Part shown: positions 12,101 to 23,960 of the stretch, one piece after another | Layout: every line of letters begins with the position of its first letter | Numbering within the stretch: the stretch's first letter is position 1 | Assembly: GCF_028389875.1 (NCBI RefSeq) | Contig: NC_084663.1 | Coordinates: forward strand, 15,886,666 to 15,950,665 | Direction of reading: 5' to 3' | DNA: 64,000 nucleotides | Source: Rhea pennata | Lineage: Eukaryota > Chordata > Aves > Rheiformes > Rheidae | Position numbers and translations under genes: made by a program | Notes under the pieces: model-generated | Database searches by the model: none | What the model was told of the DNA's origin: nothing | What the model saw: the letters and a program-made list of their open reading frames with translations, nothing else

Positions 12101-15100
12101 ACAACATCAGACTGTGCACATTTCCAGTGTTACCCAATATTTTCCTTTACCATGTGCTTTATACGCTTCTGTTTTCATGTCCACATCCTGTCCTCTGCCT
12201 CCCATTTGATCGTCACTGGACAGCCCAAGAAATCCCACCTGGTTCTGCTGTGTTGTGTCCTTCAGCCAGAAACCTTCGAACAAAGTGACTCTCTCATTGC
12301 TGTGTTGCTTTCAGTGCAGCTCCTCACCCCAAACTCCAGTCCTTCCAGTCCTTCCAGGTATGAAATCTCGTTCTACTTGGGCAGCCCTGTGAGTAGAAGA
12401 AACATATTTTGCTCAGCAGTAAGCATGGCTGTGCCACTGGTTGATGCCAGCTCCTTGCACCCCTTTCAGAGGGAGGAGTGGGAACACTGTGCATGGTGTC
12501 CCCAGGGAGCTTTGAAGCATTTTTATCCACCCCTTCTTTCTGGAAGGATGACAGCCCCAGTGAGGGCCTCTGATTTTAGCAGGGAAAATGGATGACCCTG
12601 TGGACTCTTCATGGAAAGGGGTATCACTTGCACCCCATCAACTCATACCAGAAGGAAACATAACGTTGCTTTACTTTCAGCTTCTTATATTCTCTAGTTC
12701 ATTGTTTTTCCCCCAAGTTTCTCTTTCTAGCATCCTGAGACATCAGTCGAAACAGCCATGCTAATAGGTCAAATTCAGTGCTGATGCATAAGAGAGAGAG
12801 GTAAGAAACAGCAAGTTTAATCAAGAAACAGGCCTCAGACAGTCAAGGGAAGTTTGGAAAGGATAGTTAAGCTGGGCAGGAAGGGGAGGCCAGTTCCTCC
12901 TGGACTTACTCAGATTTACCAAGTCTTATAGAAAAACAGCTTCTGAATTTTGCCTAGTGCCTTGGGAAGAGGTAGCACTAGGCTAGGACACGGGTCATAA
13001 AAACTTCTCACTCCTTGGTACAGAGAAAGCAATGAACAGGAGCACCCAGTGCTATTACAGCAGTGAATTGTGCAGAGAAGCTGGAAATTTCCAATAAAAG
13101 GGTTGGTGCCATGTTCACATACCACATTCTCATTTTTATTTTGCATTTCTTTTATTACACTACTGTATTTTAATTCCCTTTTATTGTGTGCTGAAGAGTT
13201 ACTATGACTCACAAGTAAGCCATGCTGGCCCGGCTGATGGGGCTGTACGAGGCGTTACATCATAAGGAAAACAAACACAAAATCCTGCACTTTGCCTTTC
13301 AGAGCAGAGGCAGAGGTTTGTTACCCTCCTCGGCCAATACTACAAATTGGGCCTCGTTCTTCCAGGCAGAAGTATCATATTTTAGTCCAGTATTAGTTTT
13401 GTTTTCTCTCTTTCGGTTCCTTAGAACAGATGAGATCGCTCACATGAGAGGCAAATGACTCAATTAGACTGGTTGATTCTGCGTTTAACTGCATTTTTAC
13501 ACTATGTCCGAATGCAGCAACATGTTGTTGGAGACTCGGCGAGGCTGAGAATCGCGGTGAAGGGAGATGCGACGTGCCGGAGCCCCACAGAGCTTCTCCT
13601 TGCGGAGAGGGGTGAGGCAGGGGATCTGCAGCGTCCGGTCACGAGCCACTGCCACGAGCACTTGGAGAATTTTTCAACATAGGCCAATTTCAGGAAGAAA
13701 TAACGTCTGACTCAGACTCTCATATAGTAGTTATAGATATCCTGCCTCTGTGAACTGAGGCTGAACACGCTCGTGTTGGTCAGCTTGCCCTGGCCCCACC
13801 TCCGGCACCTCTGGGCTAGAAAAGGCCCGTTTGCCCGTAACTCCATCCCCAGGCATGACATCTGTCCTACTCGTGCCTCCCTGAAGGTCAGTCAGGACAC
13901 CAAGCCTTGCAGAGCACAACGGCGGTCGCCTGAATTTCAGTCATTAAGCCAAAAACATTTCTGTTACATCGGCGCTAAATCAAATGGGCGTGAAAGTAAA
14001 AAGAAAGCCCCCAAACCAAATACTAATTGTAACAAATGGCCAAAGCACCACCTAGCAACGCGGCTGTGGAAGGCTGAGTACAACAAGCAGCTCCTCTAAG
14101 CAGATGCTGGTACTGAATTTCCTGACCAAGCTCGGAACATTACTCCCAATTTCCTCTATTATAAGTCAGTTGAGTACAATTATGGTTGTTTATCCATTTT
14201 GAAATATCTTTAAAGGTCATGCTAAAAATAGCCCATGATAAATAAATATGCAGAAGGTATTTCTGTGTAACTAGTAGAAGGTTTGAATATATTTAAACTT
14301 TAAGTCAAAAACAGACCCTTTTAATGATTTGTATGTGCGCTCCAGGTCTCCCTAAGTAGTGTACCTTTGCAGATAGTAGTGCAATAAAACACTCCATTAT
14401 CTCCAGATACTTTAGACTATGCCATTCCTTAAACCGTGTGAATTATGCCTGAGGTTTCCCTCAGGTAACTGTTACATGGAAGAATGTATTTCCCAATATT
14501 TCACCAGGCCTCTTATCAGTTTGTCGGTTCCTATCAGCTCCAGCCTGTTTTGCAGAATGTGCAAAATGAAATGGTTTGGCTCTTTGCTCACGGAGCAACA
14601 CGGCTGCACTTATCAAGCAGAGAGGTTCATCTAGCTGAGCTTTTGACCAGCTTATGGGCATTTCTGTTGTGGTGCTGCCTGCTGCACCCTGTACATCTTG
14701 TTTGAGTTACAAATCTGAATGCAATGCCATTTACAGACTTTACAGCTGTAAGCCTCTCAGTCTTCAAAAGATTTATGGAAGAAGCAAATACAGTAGATAA
14801 AATATACTGAAAATACCCTCCTTCTAGCTCTTCACTGAAGCTCCTTTGTGGTTTGCTACCACTGCAGATTAAAAATGTCTGGGATCTGTGCTTCCCCAAA
14901 AGCGTTAGCTGAATTATTTGCCAAGTGTTTGTTCCAGAGCTGTTCAGCTGTGCACATCCCCGCTCTTTATAACCATTTGAAATCACATCTGGATTTTGAA
15001 ATTTTAACCTGAACTCACCTTTATTTTCAGTCTGCTCTTCCCCTGGAATTGCACAAACCAGGTAGTCATGGGACATGGAGTATTTTGTCTGTTGATCTTA

Positions 15101-16100
15101 CATCAGGATAGTTTTGGATTATTTAGCAAATCTTACTTTCTTAAATAGTTTGACAGATGTAAAGAGATGAACTTCCAGTTTCTGTATTGCAGTAAATTGT
15201 CACTGAAATTCTTTGAATGTTTTTATGTATTGATTTACTGTTAACATACTTAGCAGTGAATTGGGTAATTTTCATGGGGACTATTTGTATTATTCTAAAT
15301 CAGCGAGTTTTAACCATTTCCTTGTATGAGCTCAAGAGTATTTCAGTGCAAACTTCCCAAGTGTCCATTAGCCTCTAGCATAGAGGATTCTGCTCTTCAT
15401 TTTGCAGCATTACAGAGACCTTAGAAGTAGAGCAGTGACGGGCAGGTGTTCAGAGACCACACACTAACAATCACTAATTTAGATCAATTTTTTGGATTAG
15501 TACAAGCAGACTTTCACCTCTTTATATTTGATGTCTATATCATATAATTTTAGAGATCACAGACAATTTTTTATCTTATTTTTATTATCATAATTACTTT
15601 TATCATCACAATCATCAGTAGGGCAAAAAAGGAAAATAAAAGAAATATTCAAGTTTTGAATTTGGTTGCAAGCAGAAATGAAACATTATGTTAATCTCTC
15701 TCATTGTCAGTCCACAAATTGGATGTAACTCATGATGCTGAAAAATCCTCCTGTATCCTCTGCTGCAGTCACACCACTAAATATCCTATACACTTGCTTG
15801 CAGAACAGTGCAGAGAAATATTAAAACATCTTTTTGCTGATCAACAGGTGGCCTGATCTGTGTGCTCAGGAGATGGCAGAAGTAGAAAAGTCCTAATTCA
15901 GAACTGAAATTAGATAGTCCTGAATTGCAGATACAGGACTCATTGTTGATACTACTTATTTAAGGGGGGTTTTCAAGAATGACAGGTAAGAGAGCCAGCA
16001 AAAAGCAACAAGGAAACATTTGAATGAATGTTCATTTACCACTTGGTGACCTTTTCTCATAAGAAAATAAACACAAGATAACCACACAGTGAAGCAGTAT
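6160..16100. other. Intergenic, SLC26A3 side; no gene recognised
   Basis: Mostly AT-rich DNA upstream of SLC26A3 exon 2. The non-coding first exon and promoter of SLC26A3 probably lie somewhere here or further right, but nothing in the sequence fixes them. Contains a short tandem duplication (CAGCTG/CTACAACTG units, ~6,425-6,466), a T-tract at 8,371-8,390, a hairpin at 11,704-11,826, and a multi-frame open stretch at ~10,100-10,990 that I could not assign to a family. Confidence 0.6.
11704..11826. repeat. Nested perfect inverted repeats (hairpin)
   Basis: Outer arms CCAGAAAGGCAGA (11704-11716) and TCTGCCTTTCTGG (11814-11826) are perfect 13-nt reverse complements. Inner arms GAGTACCCTCAGCT (11722-11735) and AGCTGAGGGTACTC (11754-11767) are perfect 14-nt reverse complements with an 18-nt loop. 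No clear target-site duplication flanks the unit. Confidence 0.85.
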
Positions 16101-18059
16101 CAGCTAGGAAACTGTTTGAAAGCGATAGCTCGGTTTTTGGCTTGCTGTTCTGTTCTCTAGAAACAACCCACTCCTAACAGCTCCAGACACAAGGGATGGA
16201 GCAAGAGATGGGTGAAGGCGAGATGCTTCTCTTGCTGCCTGCTCGGCCCGAGCTTCTGCTGGGGGGAGGAATCGGCGACACTCGCCAGCTCTCTTCCTGG
16301 CACGAGCCTGCTTGTCGACGAGGTGCAAGCCTGGCTCTGGGCTCCCTGAACACAGCACAAGCGGAGAGCAGGAAGCGATTTCTGTGCTCAGCAGCCCCCA
16401 GCCCTGGTCCTTGGGGGGTGGGGGGGTGGGGGGGAAGTATGCAAAAATATGCAAAGCAACAAATCCCGAGGCCAAGCGTGCAGGCTGTAACCCGCAAGTG
16501 CTAGTAGCAGCGCTCTCAAGCTCCTGAAAACCCTGCGTGGTGCTGACACCGTCGTTCGCAGGGGGTTGCGGGGAGCCGAGTGCGGACAGCACTGCCTCCT
16601 GATCGGGGCTGGTGCTCCCGCCTGTGCCCTGCCAGGCAGCCCCAGCTGGCAATCATGTCAGATCTGGCAAGCTAAAAACATTGGGTCTAATCAGTTTAGG
16701 ATAAAGGCCATCTCAGAAAAGATAGTTGCTCCAGGAAAACTATCCTCTTTCTCAACAGCTGGCGACGTTCCCACTGAGTCACCAGTGGGCCTGTGGTGGG
16801 GCGAGGAATGACAGCAGATGTGTCCTTTGGGTGAAACTAGAAAGGGAATCTCCCCCGCACTGCGTATCAGGTAAAAGCGCCTGAAAACGAGACAGTGAGA
16901 AACTGGTCTGTCCGCCTCAGGGGGGGCATAGGGCCTGGGAAAAACAACTGTGATCCTCAACGCAAGTCAAAAGAGCAAATATTTGGGGATAGGGGAATGC
17001 CACGGGGACAGGGAGCCGTGTGTGTGAGAGGTGTCCACGTGTCAAGGTCTGTAAAGAAGGTGATTTAGGGCAAATACAAGGAGCTTAAAATAAGAGCAGG
17101 CTTGTAGCAGGGCTCTCCCGAGTGGGGCGAGGAGTCAGATGCGTCTCGGGATGGGGCCCACGGTGCCCGGGAGCAGCGCCTGGCAGCTCTCCGGGCTGGG
17201 CCCAGGCACATGGGGAAGAAATGACTACGCCAGCTAGAACCCCATAGCTGAAGGTCTGCTGCTGACGCGGTGGTCCAAAGAAAGCTCAGAAACCAAACCA
17301 GTCATTTTCAGGCTCTCATTCCTATCTCCCAAATGTTTCCCCCTTCTCTTTTCCCAAGCCCTCAGCATGAAGAAACACCCACACAGAGACTGCATGCTTG
17401 GACCTGGCGTTGCACGTGCTTGAACGAACAGGTTTGGGTTGTCAAACCTGGCCGGCAATGGAAATCAAATGTTACTGCCCGTAGCACCGTGAAACTGTGG
17501 GCTTCTGCGGCTTAAAGCTCAAGCAGAAAACCCTGAAACAACGTTACAGAGTGCAACAGGGTTTGAGGAAGTTCCTGTGATCGCTCCTGTGATCTTTCAG
17601 CCCGGGCCTTCCTCGAGGCACTTGTAGTAGCTGTAACTCTTTAAGAGGCATCATTACAAAGTCAGTGCAACTACTCACAGGCCGGTGACTTCGATGGAAA
17701 ATGCACGCTGTCCACATAGGAGTGCTCTTGTTAGCCATCTTCGAGATCAGAAGTGAATTACCTTTCGATTACCGACTAGGCTTTGATGAGGCAGTTATTT
17801 TGCAAGGTCCTCTGGAAAGACATTTTTGTTTATGACTCAGGCTGGGCCTGAAGGAAAAACTATGTAGCTAAGTACGTCTGATAAATGCGAGCAGGCTGCA
17901 GTCTAATGTCATTATCAGTACCAGCCACGATTAAAAGTCTTCAGCCCTGTCAAGAGCACATGAAAAAACAAACACACGAACGTGCGATTCCTTCATTTTG
18001 TCAAATCGTTTTATTTTTCCGACCAATTGTCCCTTTTTTTTTTTCTTTGGCTAAGCTCT
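16100..18059. other. GC-rich intergenic segment; no gene recognised
   Basis: GC-rich DNA with open frames on both strands (for example 16104-16652 minus), as expected from composition. Includes a guanine-run tract at 16413-16434. No domain or splice structure recognised. Leads into the CpG island at 18.06 kb. Confidence 0.5.
16413..16434 (+). repeat. G-run tract, quadruplex-prone
   Basis: Three consecutive runs of six or seven G separated by single T residues on the plus strand. Matches the usual intramolecular G-quadruplex pattern, since the runs can be subdivided. Folding is inferred from composition. Confidence 0.7.
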
Positions 18060-18960
18060 GTACTTGCAGCCTGATTTGGATGGCACCGGGGAGTCAGGTT
18101 TTGATCTGCTCCGTCCCGGCGAGCTCTTTCGCTGTCCCCACGAGGTGACCCGGGGACTCCTCGGAGCTCGCGGAGGCGGCGTGAGACCCGGCGCCTCCCT
18201 TGGTTCCCACCGACTCCGGCTCCTCCCGGGCCGTCGCGGCCAGCACAGCACGCGCGGGGGGAGGCGGCAGAGCCGGGCGCTCCGCCGGCGCCCCCAGCCC
18301 GGCTCGGCCCGGCCCGGCCCGCCGGCCCCCTCCTCCCTGAGCTCATCCCCCTTCTCGCCACCCTTCTCTCCTCCCCCCCACCACCCCCAGAGCACGTTTG
18401 AAGCCACGAGGGCTCCTGTGGCCCTGGCAGGGAAGCAGGAGGAGCGGAGCGTCCATTTGGGGCTGAAAAGGGAAGGTTCTGGGCTTGGTTTGGCCAAAGA
18501 GGTAGAACAGGCGTCTCCTAAGGACGACATACCAGGCCTTCCCTGCGCTCTGCCCGTGCGTGGGAAAACGAAACTTTATTGCGTGTGCAGGAGGTGACTG
18601 AAACCTTAAGGTGTTTCCAAACGGGTGAAACCCAACTGCACCACACGACGCTCTGCCTCGACGGCCTTGGCGCGCGCGCGCTGCGGGGCGCCGCGTTAAT
18701 GTTTAAACTTGCTCTCCCGACTCCCATCCCAGAAGCCGTGGCAAGCGCCGGTCGCACAGGCGGGGTTACGTGAGCGGGGCCGAGCGCCCGCGGGTGCCCG
18801 GAGGCGCCCGGGCTGCCAGCGCGCGGCGGGTGCCGGCGGGCGCCGCCGCGGGCCCGGCCCAACGTCTCTCCTCGGAGCGTCACTCCGGAGCTTCTGCTGT
18901 TGTCGTCGTCGTTCTTCCCTCCCCCTTTTCCCCTGGCGGTAGAGTGGTTTCAGAGAGACT
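18060..18960. promoter_or_regulatory. Orphan CpG island between SLC26A3 and DLD
   Basis: About 900 nt with dense CpG dinucleotides, GGCCCGGCCC-type repeats near 18,300, and an alternating GCGCGCGCGCGC tract at 18,670-18,681. It lies about 12 kb from both SLC26A3 exon 2 and the DLD start. Overlapping open frames on both strands encode low-complexity Arg/Gly/Pro-rich sequence, typical of a CpG island and not of a protein gene. It may be an unannotated promoter, for example of SLC26A3 exon 1 or a non-coding RNA; that is inference. Confidence 0.6.
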
Positions 18961-19330
18961 TTCCATCTTTCCAAGTACATTTCTTCACGTGGGGCCATCT
19001 GTGCCATCCTACGGCCTCGTGTGCCTTGTCCTCACAGGAGGCAACAAGACCTTGGGCAGTCGATCGCTGAAGGCTGGGAGGAGAGGATGGACGTGTAACG
19101 TGCTTGGGGCAGGGGAGCAAGGCGCCAGCAGAAAGCACAGCGTGCTCAGAGAAGCGGGTGTCTGCTGAAAGCACTCACAAATTGATATCTCAATCTTCAG
19201 CAGAAATGGTTGAGGACAAGTATCTCAGGCTCTTTTTTCCTTTACTCAGACTGACTGATAGCAGCTGTGAAAACCTGCTTTTATTACGAATTAATATATA
19301 AAGCTCCCTTCTTTCTTCCTAGATACCTAT

Positions 19331-19356
19331 CCATCCATCCATCCATCCATCCATCC
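19331..19356. repeat. (CCAT)n microsatellite
   Basis: Six and a half perfect CCAT units. Confidence 0.95.
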
Positions 19357-19400
19357 ACCTCAGGTTCCTTATGTACATTTCTGGAAGCACAAATGAATGA

Positions 19401-19475
19401 TGATTCTAACATAAGGATAATGATTCTAAGAATAATGATATAAGAATAATGTTAGAATAATGATTCTAACATAAG
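19401..19475. repeat. Direct repeat, 15-nt unit 60 nt apart
   Basis: TGATTCTAACATAAG occurs at 19401-19415 and 19461-19475. Degraded related copies (AATGATTCTAAG, AAGAATAATG) lie between them, suggesting an eroding tandem array. Confidence 0.8.
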
Positions 19476-19882
19476 CGTTAATGAATATTAGTGACGATGT
19501 AAACACAGCCATTAGCATGGCCCGGTCATATATACAAATAGTTATTGCTCTTGGGACCACTGTCAAGTATTCTAATTATAGATACTGATAATTTATGACG
19601 TTGATATTAATATAATTTACTGTGACTCTTTAAACATACAATGTATGAAACGTCAATGAACTCTCGCAGCCCTGGTTAGGATTTGAAAGCTGGTTCAAAG
19701 TATAATTTTTACTCATTTGTATTATTGTTAATAGAAACATGTGTTGATAACATTTATACTTTCCCTGTCTAAAGATAAGGTGTTTGTAAATACAGCATTT
19801 ATAGAACTATTCTAATTTGTTAGAAGATAATAGTTGGATTAGAGGAACAGTAGTTTGATTAGAAAAACTATTAATGTTTGTT

Positions 19883-19912
19883 TACCAAGTGCCATTTTTA
19901 TGGCACTTGGTA
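19883..19912. repeat. Perfect 13-bp hairpin with 4-nt loop
   Basis: TACCAAGTGCCAT (19883-19895), loop TTTT, ATGGCACTTGGTA (19900-19912). An outer complementary pair, TAATGTTT near 19872 and AAACATTA near 19930, could extend it as an asymmetric stem. Confidence 0.9.
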
Positions 19913-22900
19913 GCTTCATTCTACAGTTAAACATTATAAGATAGCTAGTAATTAATGTATTAATAAAGTGCTATAATACCACTTGTCCTTTTTACCACCT
20001 ACCATTCAATGATCTTGAATTACTTTATGACTATTAATGCAACTTGATAATAACCTTCCATAGTAGATAAATACATGATAATTGCATTACTTAACAGAAG
20101 CAGAAACATGGAAAAATTATGTGGTGTCAAACCACGTAACTGTTTTTTTGATAGCTATTTTGGAAACTCCTTCTGCAAAAACATTTTGCCGTGTGATGGC
20201 TGTCTTGTAACAGCCTCTGTTAGAGGCAGATATTGTCTCAGAGCAGTCGATACTTTTCATTACATGTTCTGTAAATAAATTGGCTTTGATTAAGAGAAAT
20301 CTTTTGAGAACTGTATAACAGAGCCTGAAAGTTTGTGGCTTTTTTCTTCTTTTTTTCTTCCTGCTGCTGTGACCACCAGCCAGAGCACTCCCATACTGAA
20401 GGTAACAGGCACTGGCTGAAGGTTGCCTGATCAGGCCCTGAAGGGGAAAAACACCATACTTCAATTCTCTTGCTCCTGCTTTGAGGGTGGTCATTAGTAG
20501 GTCCTAGGGACTATTCTACGTCTTAGAAACCTGAGTTGAAAATACTGCCCTAGAAATCTGCTCCCTCCTTCTAAGCTGCCTGTCTGCGGACAGGAAAGCA
20601 GATTGTGAAAAACAGAATGGAGGTTCTTCTGGCAGAGCCAACTATTGCTCTTGTGTCGTGATCAGAGTGGGGCCAAATTACTGACATTTTTTTTCCATCT
20701 GCCCAACCACCACCCAGGGATGGAGCTCAAAACTTGTTGCTGTGCACCTGAGGAGTCTGCAGTACTTCGCTCAGTGATGGACTGGTTCAGACAGGTCAGC
20801 AGACAGCCAGGTCCTCGCGTGGGTTGTGCCCCAGCTTTGTGACCTGGGTGCTGAGGTCCTTTTGTTCGCGTGCTGCCGCCCACGAGGATATCCTGTCAGA
20901 TGGCTTCTTCAGTTGTTTCCCAACAATGTCTCTTTAATCCATGTTGGTTATCAGTTAGGCCACCAGCAAGAATTCCAGAATTACGACGACAGCAGCTGAA
21001 GTTGTGTGGCAGGTCTGTGAGGGGCATTGCGGGTATTTGATACTAATCTGTTAGACATTAATACGAGTATACTCCTGCAAATATGTAAAGAATGCAGCTA
21101 TATAAATGCAACAACTTTCTCTGTGGTAAAGGCTCTCAGAGTGTGAGGAAATTCCTGATCTCGCTGTTTCTAAAAATACTAGCAATGAAAACAGAGAGAA
21201 CCAAATTCGAAACCAATTAAGGAAATCCTTTTTCTCCTAAGCATCCACCTGAAGGTGAAACTCTTTGCCATGCAATGCTGAGGCCAAGAATTTAACAAGA
21301 AAGTACTAACTGCCCTGACTTCCCAACTGCAGTGTTCACACCTGTGTCAGATTACAGGTCTTTGCAATAAAATCCCATACATAGAATTTGCTTCAGGATA
21401 AATTCTTGGATAGTTTTGGTCAAAATAGTTCAAACATTTCTGAGAATATGGCCTAGGAGGAGTGCATTCCCCTTCTGTCACCTTATAGCTGTACAACATC
21501 TGCACCCACCTGGTAACGCTATCTGTAACTTGCCCCACTAACTGTGTGAAGGGGGGCTAGAGGCTGCAGACCTGCTGAGAAGGAACCAAAACAAATTCAA
21601 ATATTGCATCTCTTTACCAAAGACATCCCCTTCCCAAAGAAGTCAAGCCTTGCTGAGCTGATCCAGGTCCTCCCATCACTCTGAAGCAATGTTTAGGGGT
21701 ATGGCTAACCTTCACTCCTATGCATATGGACATACCTGAACTAGTTAAAACTCATTAATTAGAATGCTGATAACAGACAGCACTCCTGACTGACTTGCGG
21801 TTGGTTCCCCATAAACTCCTCCATGTCCGCTTTTCTGCTCTGCAGAAAAAGTTATTTTGCAGGCTTTTGCATCCAGTTGTCTGTCTGTCTTACTGAGTCG
21901 TTGGTCCACTTCTCATGATACTCTAGCCTTCCTCTAGTGTTTGGAAGCACCTGAGTTCATGTGCCTGGACATGAGGGGACTTTGCTACCAAAGAGGGTAT
22001 GGTGGGTAGCGCAGGAGATCTGTCCGGGCTTGTGCATGCCTGGCCTCAACAGATGTGCATTTGTGCCGGCATCAGGTGCCAGAATGAGGAAAAGTGTCTG
22101 CTACGAAGCTGCTCAAGCACATGAAGTACTTTTTAGGACATAATTTACAGTGGACAACACAATGGACAACACACTGTTGGAGCTGGGCAAGGCAGGCTGC
22201 TGGGCAGCAACAGGCAGATGAGTGTGGTGTTCAACTCATATGCCTGGGATCAGACAGGGACCTGCCAAAGGGCGTCTGATCACCAGAACTGCCTCAGGCA
22301 TGCCCCTTGAGGTACAGCTGGTCCCAGTGTGATGCAGATGTGTGTCCCAAGACCCCCTCAAGGCAGGCATCACAGAGCTGTCTGGGGCAAAACACAGCTG
22401 AGCCCATGTCTGGCTGCTCACTGCTGCACTGCCCAGCAGGTTTTAACACAGATTAAATTACATTTAGACAAAATAAGACTCACAGGTTCATAGGACTAGT
22501 GACATTCCCTCTGCACTATTTAAGGAATCACAGAAGTAAACTCTGACTGCCTTCACAGACCTGGAGAAGACTGGGATGGTGAAAAAGTCCTCTTGAGTGG
22601 GAAAATACTTATTCTATTCCTAGCAAAAGGAGACTGGACAACCAAGGAAATTTTAGATTACTTTAATAGCTGACTACTTTTTAATCTACTTTGGCACCTT
22701 GAAGATAAAGAGATAAGAAACTAACATTTTTCCAGAACTAATTGTATCAAACCGATAAAAATTTCTTTGGTAGGTTAAGCAGCCTAGTTTACATCCAAGG
22801 TTGATGTAAACTGTTCTGACAACACGGATATTAAAGGTGAAGAATAGGCAGCCAACAGCATTGTGAAATCTCCTTCATGGAGCTTCTAAAGTGCAGGTTA

Positions 22901-23280
22901 GATAACCTTGGGGATGGTCGGGCAGGTGTGGTTCTGCCCCAGAACAAAGGGACAACACCCATCTCCATTTCTAAAAATACCTTTACTCGGTATCCTAGCA
23001 TTTGCCATAAAGCTGTATGTAATGAAGACCAAACTCTGCAAAACCTTGAACACTGTGTTATCCTCAACCCAATTTGAGTTAATCATCATTTTTGGCAGTC
23101 AGGATCTTTCAGGAGGTACTTTATATCTTACTGTGTTAAAGTGTTAGGTATTGTTTTTGTCGTCTGTGCTCTTCCCAGTAATGGCCCAAGTACGTTTTCC
23201 TTTGAAAAGGGTGTAAATTCACTACTTTTAAAGGATTTGCTCTGGGTTTATGAAATCTTAGCAGAAAATTTGTGTTCAAA

Positions 23281-23790
23281 CATAGAATCATGCAATGACA
23301 GATGTTGGAAGGGAGGTCATCTTGTCCAGATAGCAAAGGCAGGAAGAACAGGTTCCTCAGGGCCTTGTTCAGCTGAGTTCTGGGTATCTGCAAGGATGGA
23401 GACCCCGCAGGGGCTCCTGTTCCAGCATTTGACCACACTTAGGATGATTTTTTTTCCTAATATCTAATAGAAATTTCCTGTCTTTCAGTGGTGTCCACTT
23501 GCTATCACTACTTTCTTGTACTGGGGGGCCAAAATTGAACATGGTCCTGCAAATGTGGGCCCCTAAGTGCCAAACAGAGGAGAGTAATCACTTATTTCAA
23601 CCTGCTGGCTACACTCTTGTTCACACAGCCCAGAAGGCAGCTGGCCTTCTCCACTGCAAGGGCACACTGCTGCTTCATGGTCAGCTGGTCCACCATGACC
23701 CTCAGACCCTCTTCTCCACAGCTGTTTTCTCACCAGCTGGTGCCCAGCCTATGCTGTTGCTTAGGGTTAATCTCTCCAGGTTGCAGCACT
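23281..23790 (-). mobile_element. CR1 LINE fragment, antisense
   Basis: Begins CATAGAATCATG and continues through phrases typical of antisense avian CR1: GATGTTGGAAGGGAGGTCAT, then TCCTCAGGGCCTTGTTCAG, GGATGGAGACCCC, TTTGACCACACT, CAACCTGCTGGCTACACT and AAGGGCACACTGCTG. About 510 nt, 5'-truncated as is usual for CR1. Old copy with scattered indels. The subfamily cannot be set without a library search. Confidence 0.9.
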
Positions 23791-23879
23791 TCATTATTAT
23801 GTATGATAATAACAGATTCAAATACTCTATCACAAACAGTAATGTTAAGGGAAGTAATCTGTATTAATTATACATGCTC

Positions 23880-23960
23880 TAGGTGACCCTGCTGAGCGGG
23901 GAGGTAGGACTAGAAGATCTCCAGAGGTCCCTTCCAACCTTACCGATTCTATGATTATGG
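23880..23960 (+). mobile_element. CR1 LINE 3' end, sense
   Basis: AGGTGACCCTGCTGAGCGGG, then GACTAGAAGATCTCCAGAGG and TCCCTTCCAACC, ending in the CR1-type terminal repeat ATTCTATGATTATGG. It is opposite in orientation to the neighbouring CR1 piece, so the two 5' ends face each other across about 90 nt. Confidence 0.9.

Larger units (their letters stand above)
18961..23280. other. Intergenic, AT-rich; no gene recognised
   Basis: Contains a CCAT microsatellite (19331-19356), a local tandem duplication (~19,400-19,475), a perfect hairpin (19883-19912) and otherwise unique-looking sequence. No open frame shows a recognisable family. Confidence 0.6.

Noticed and set aside
12092-12595. 167-codon plus-strand open frame
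   Set aside because: No conserved motif, no flanking splice signals that make a gene model, and codon content looks random.
14627-15076. 149-codon minus-strand open frame
   Set aside because: Translation shows no family resemblance. Length is within chance for a window this size.
16104-16652. 182-codon minus-strand open frame
   Set aside because: Overlapped by open frames on the other strand, no recognisable domain, GC-rich composition.
18064-18883. Open frames of 116-177 codons on both strands at the 18-kb CpG island
   Set aside because: Arg/Gly/Pro-rich translations on both strands at once are the usual by-product of high GC. No family match or splice structure seen.
19883-19912. Hairpin considered as a miR-183 family precursor
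   Set aside because: Similarity is confined to the arm core. The 4-nt loop and asymmetric outer stem do not fit a microRNA precursor, and miR-183 normally sits in a cluster with miR-96 and miR-182, not seen here.
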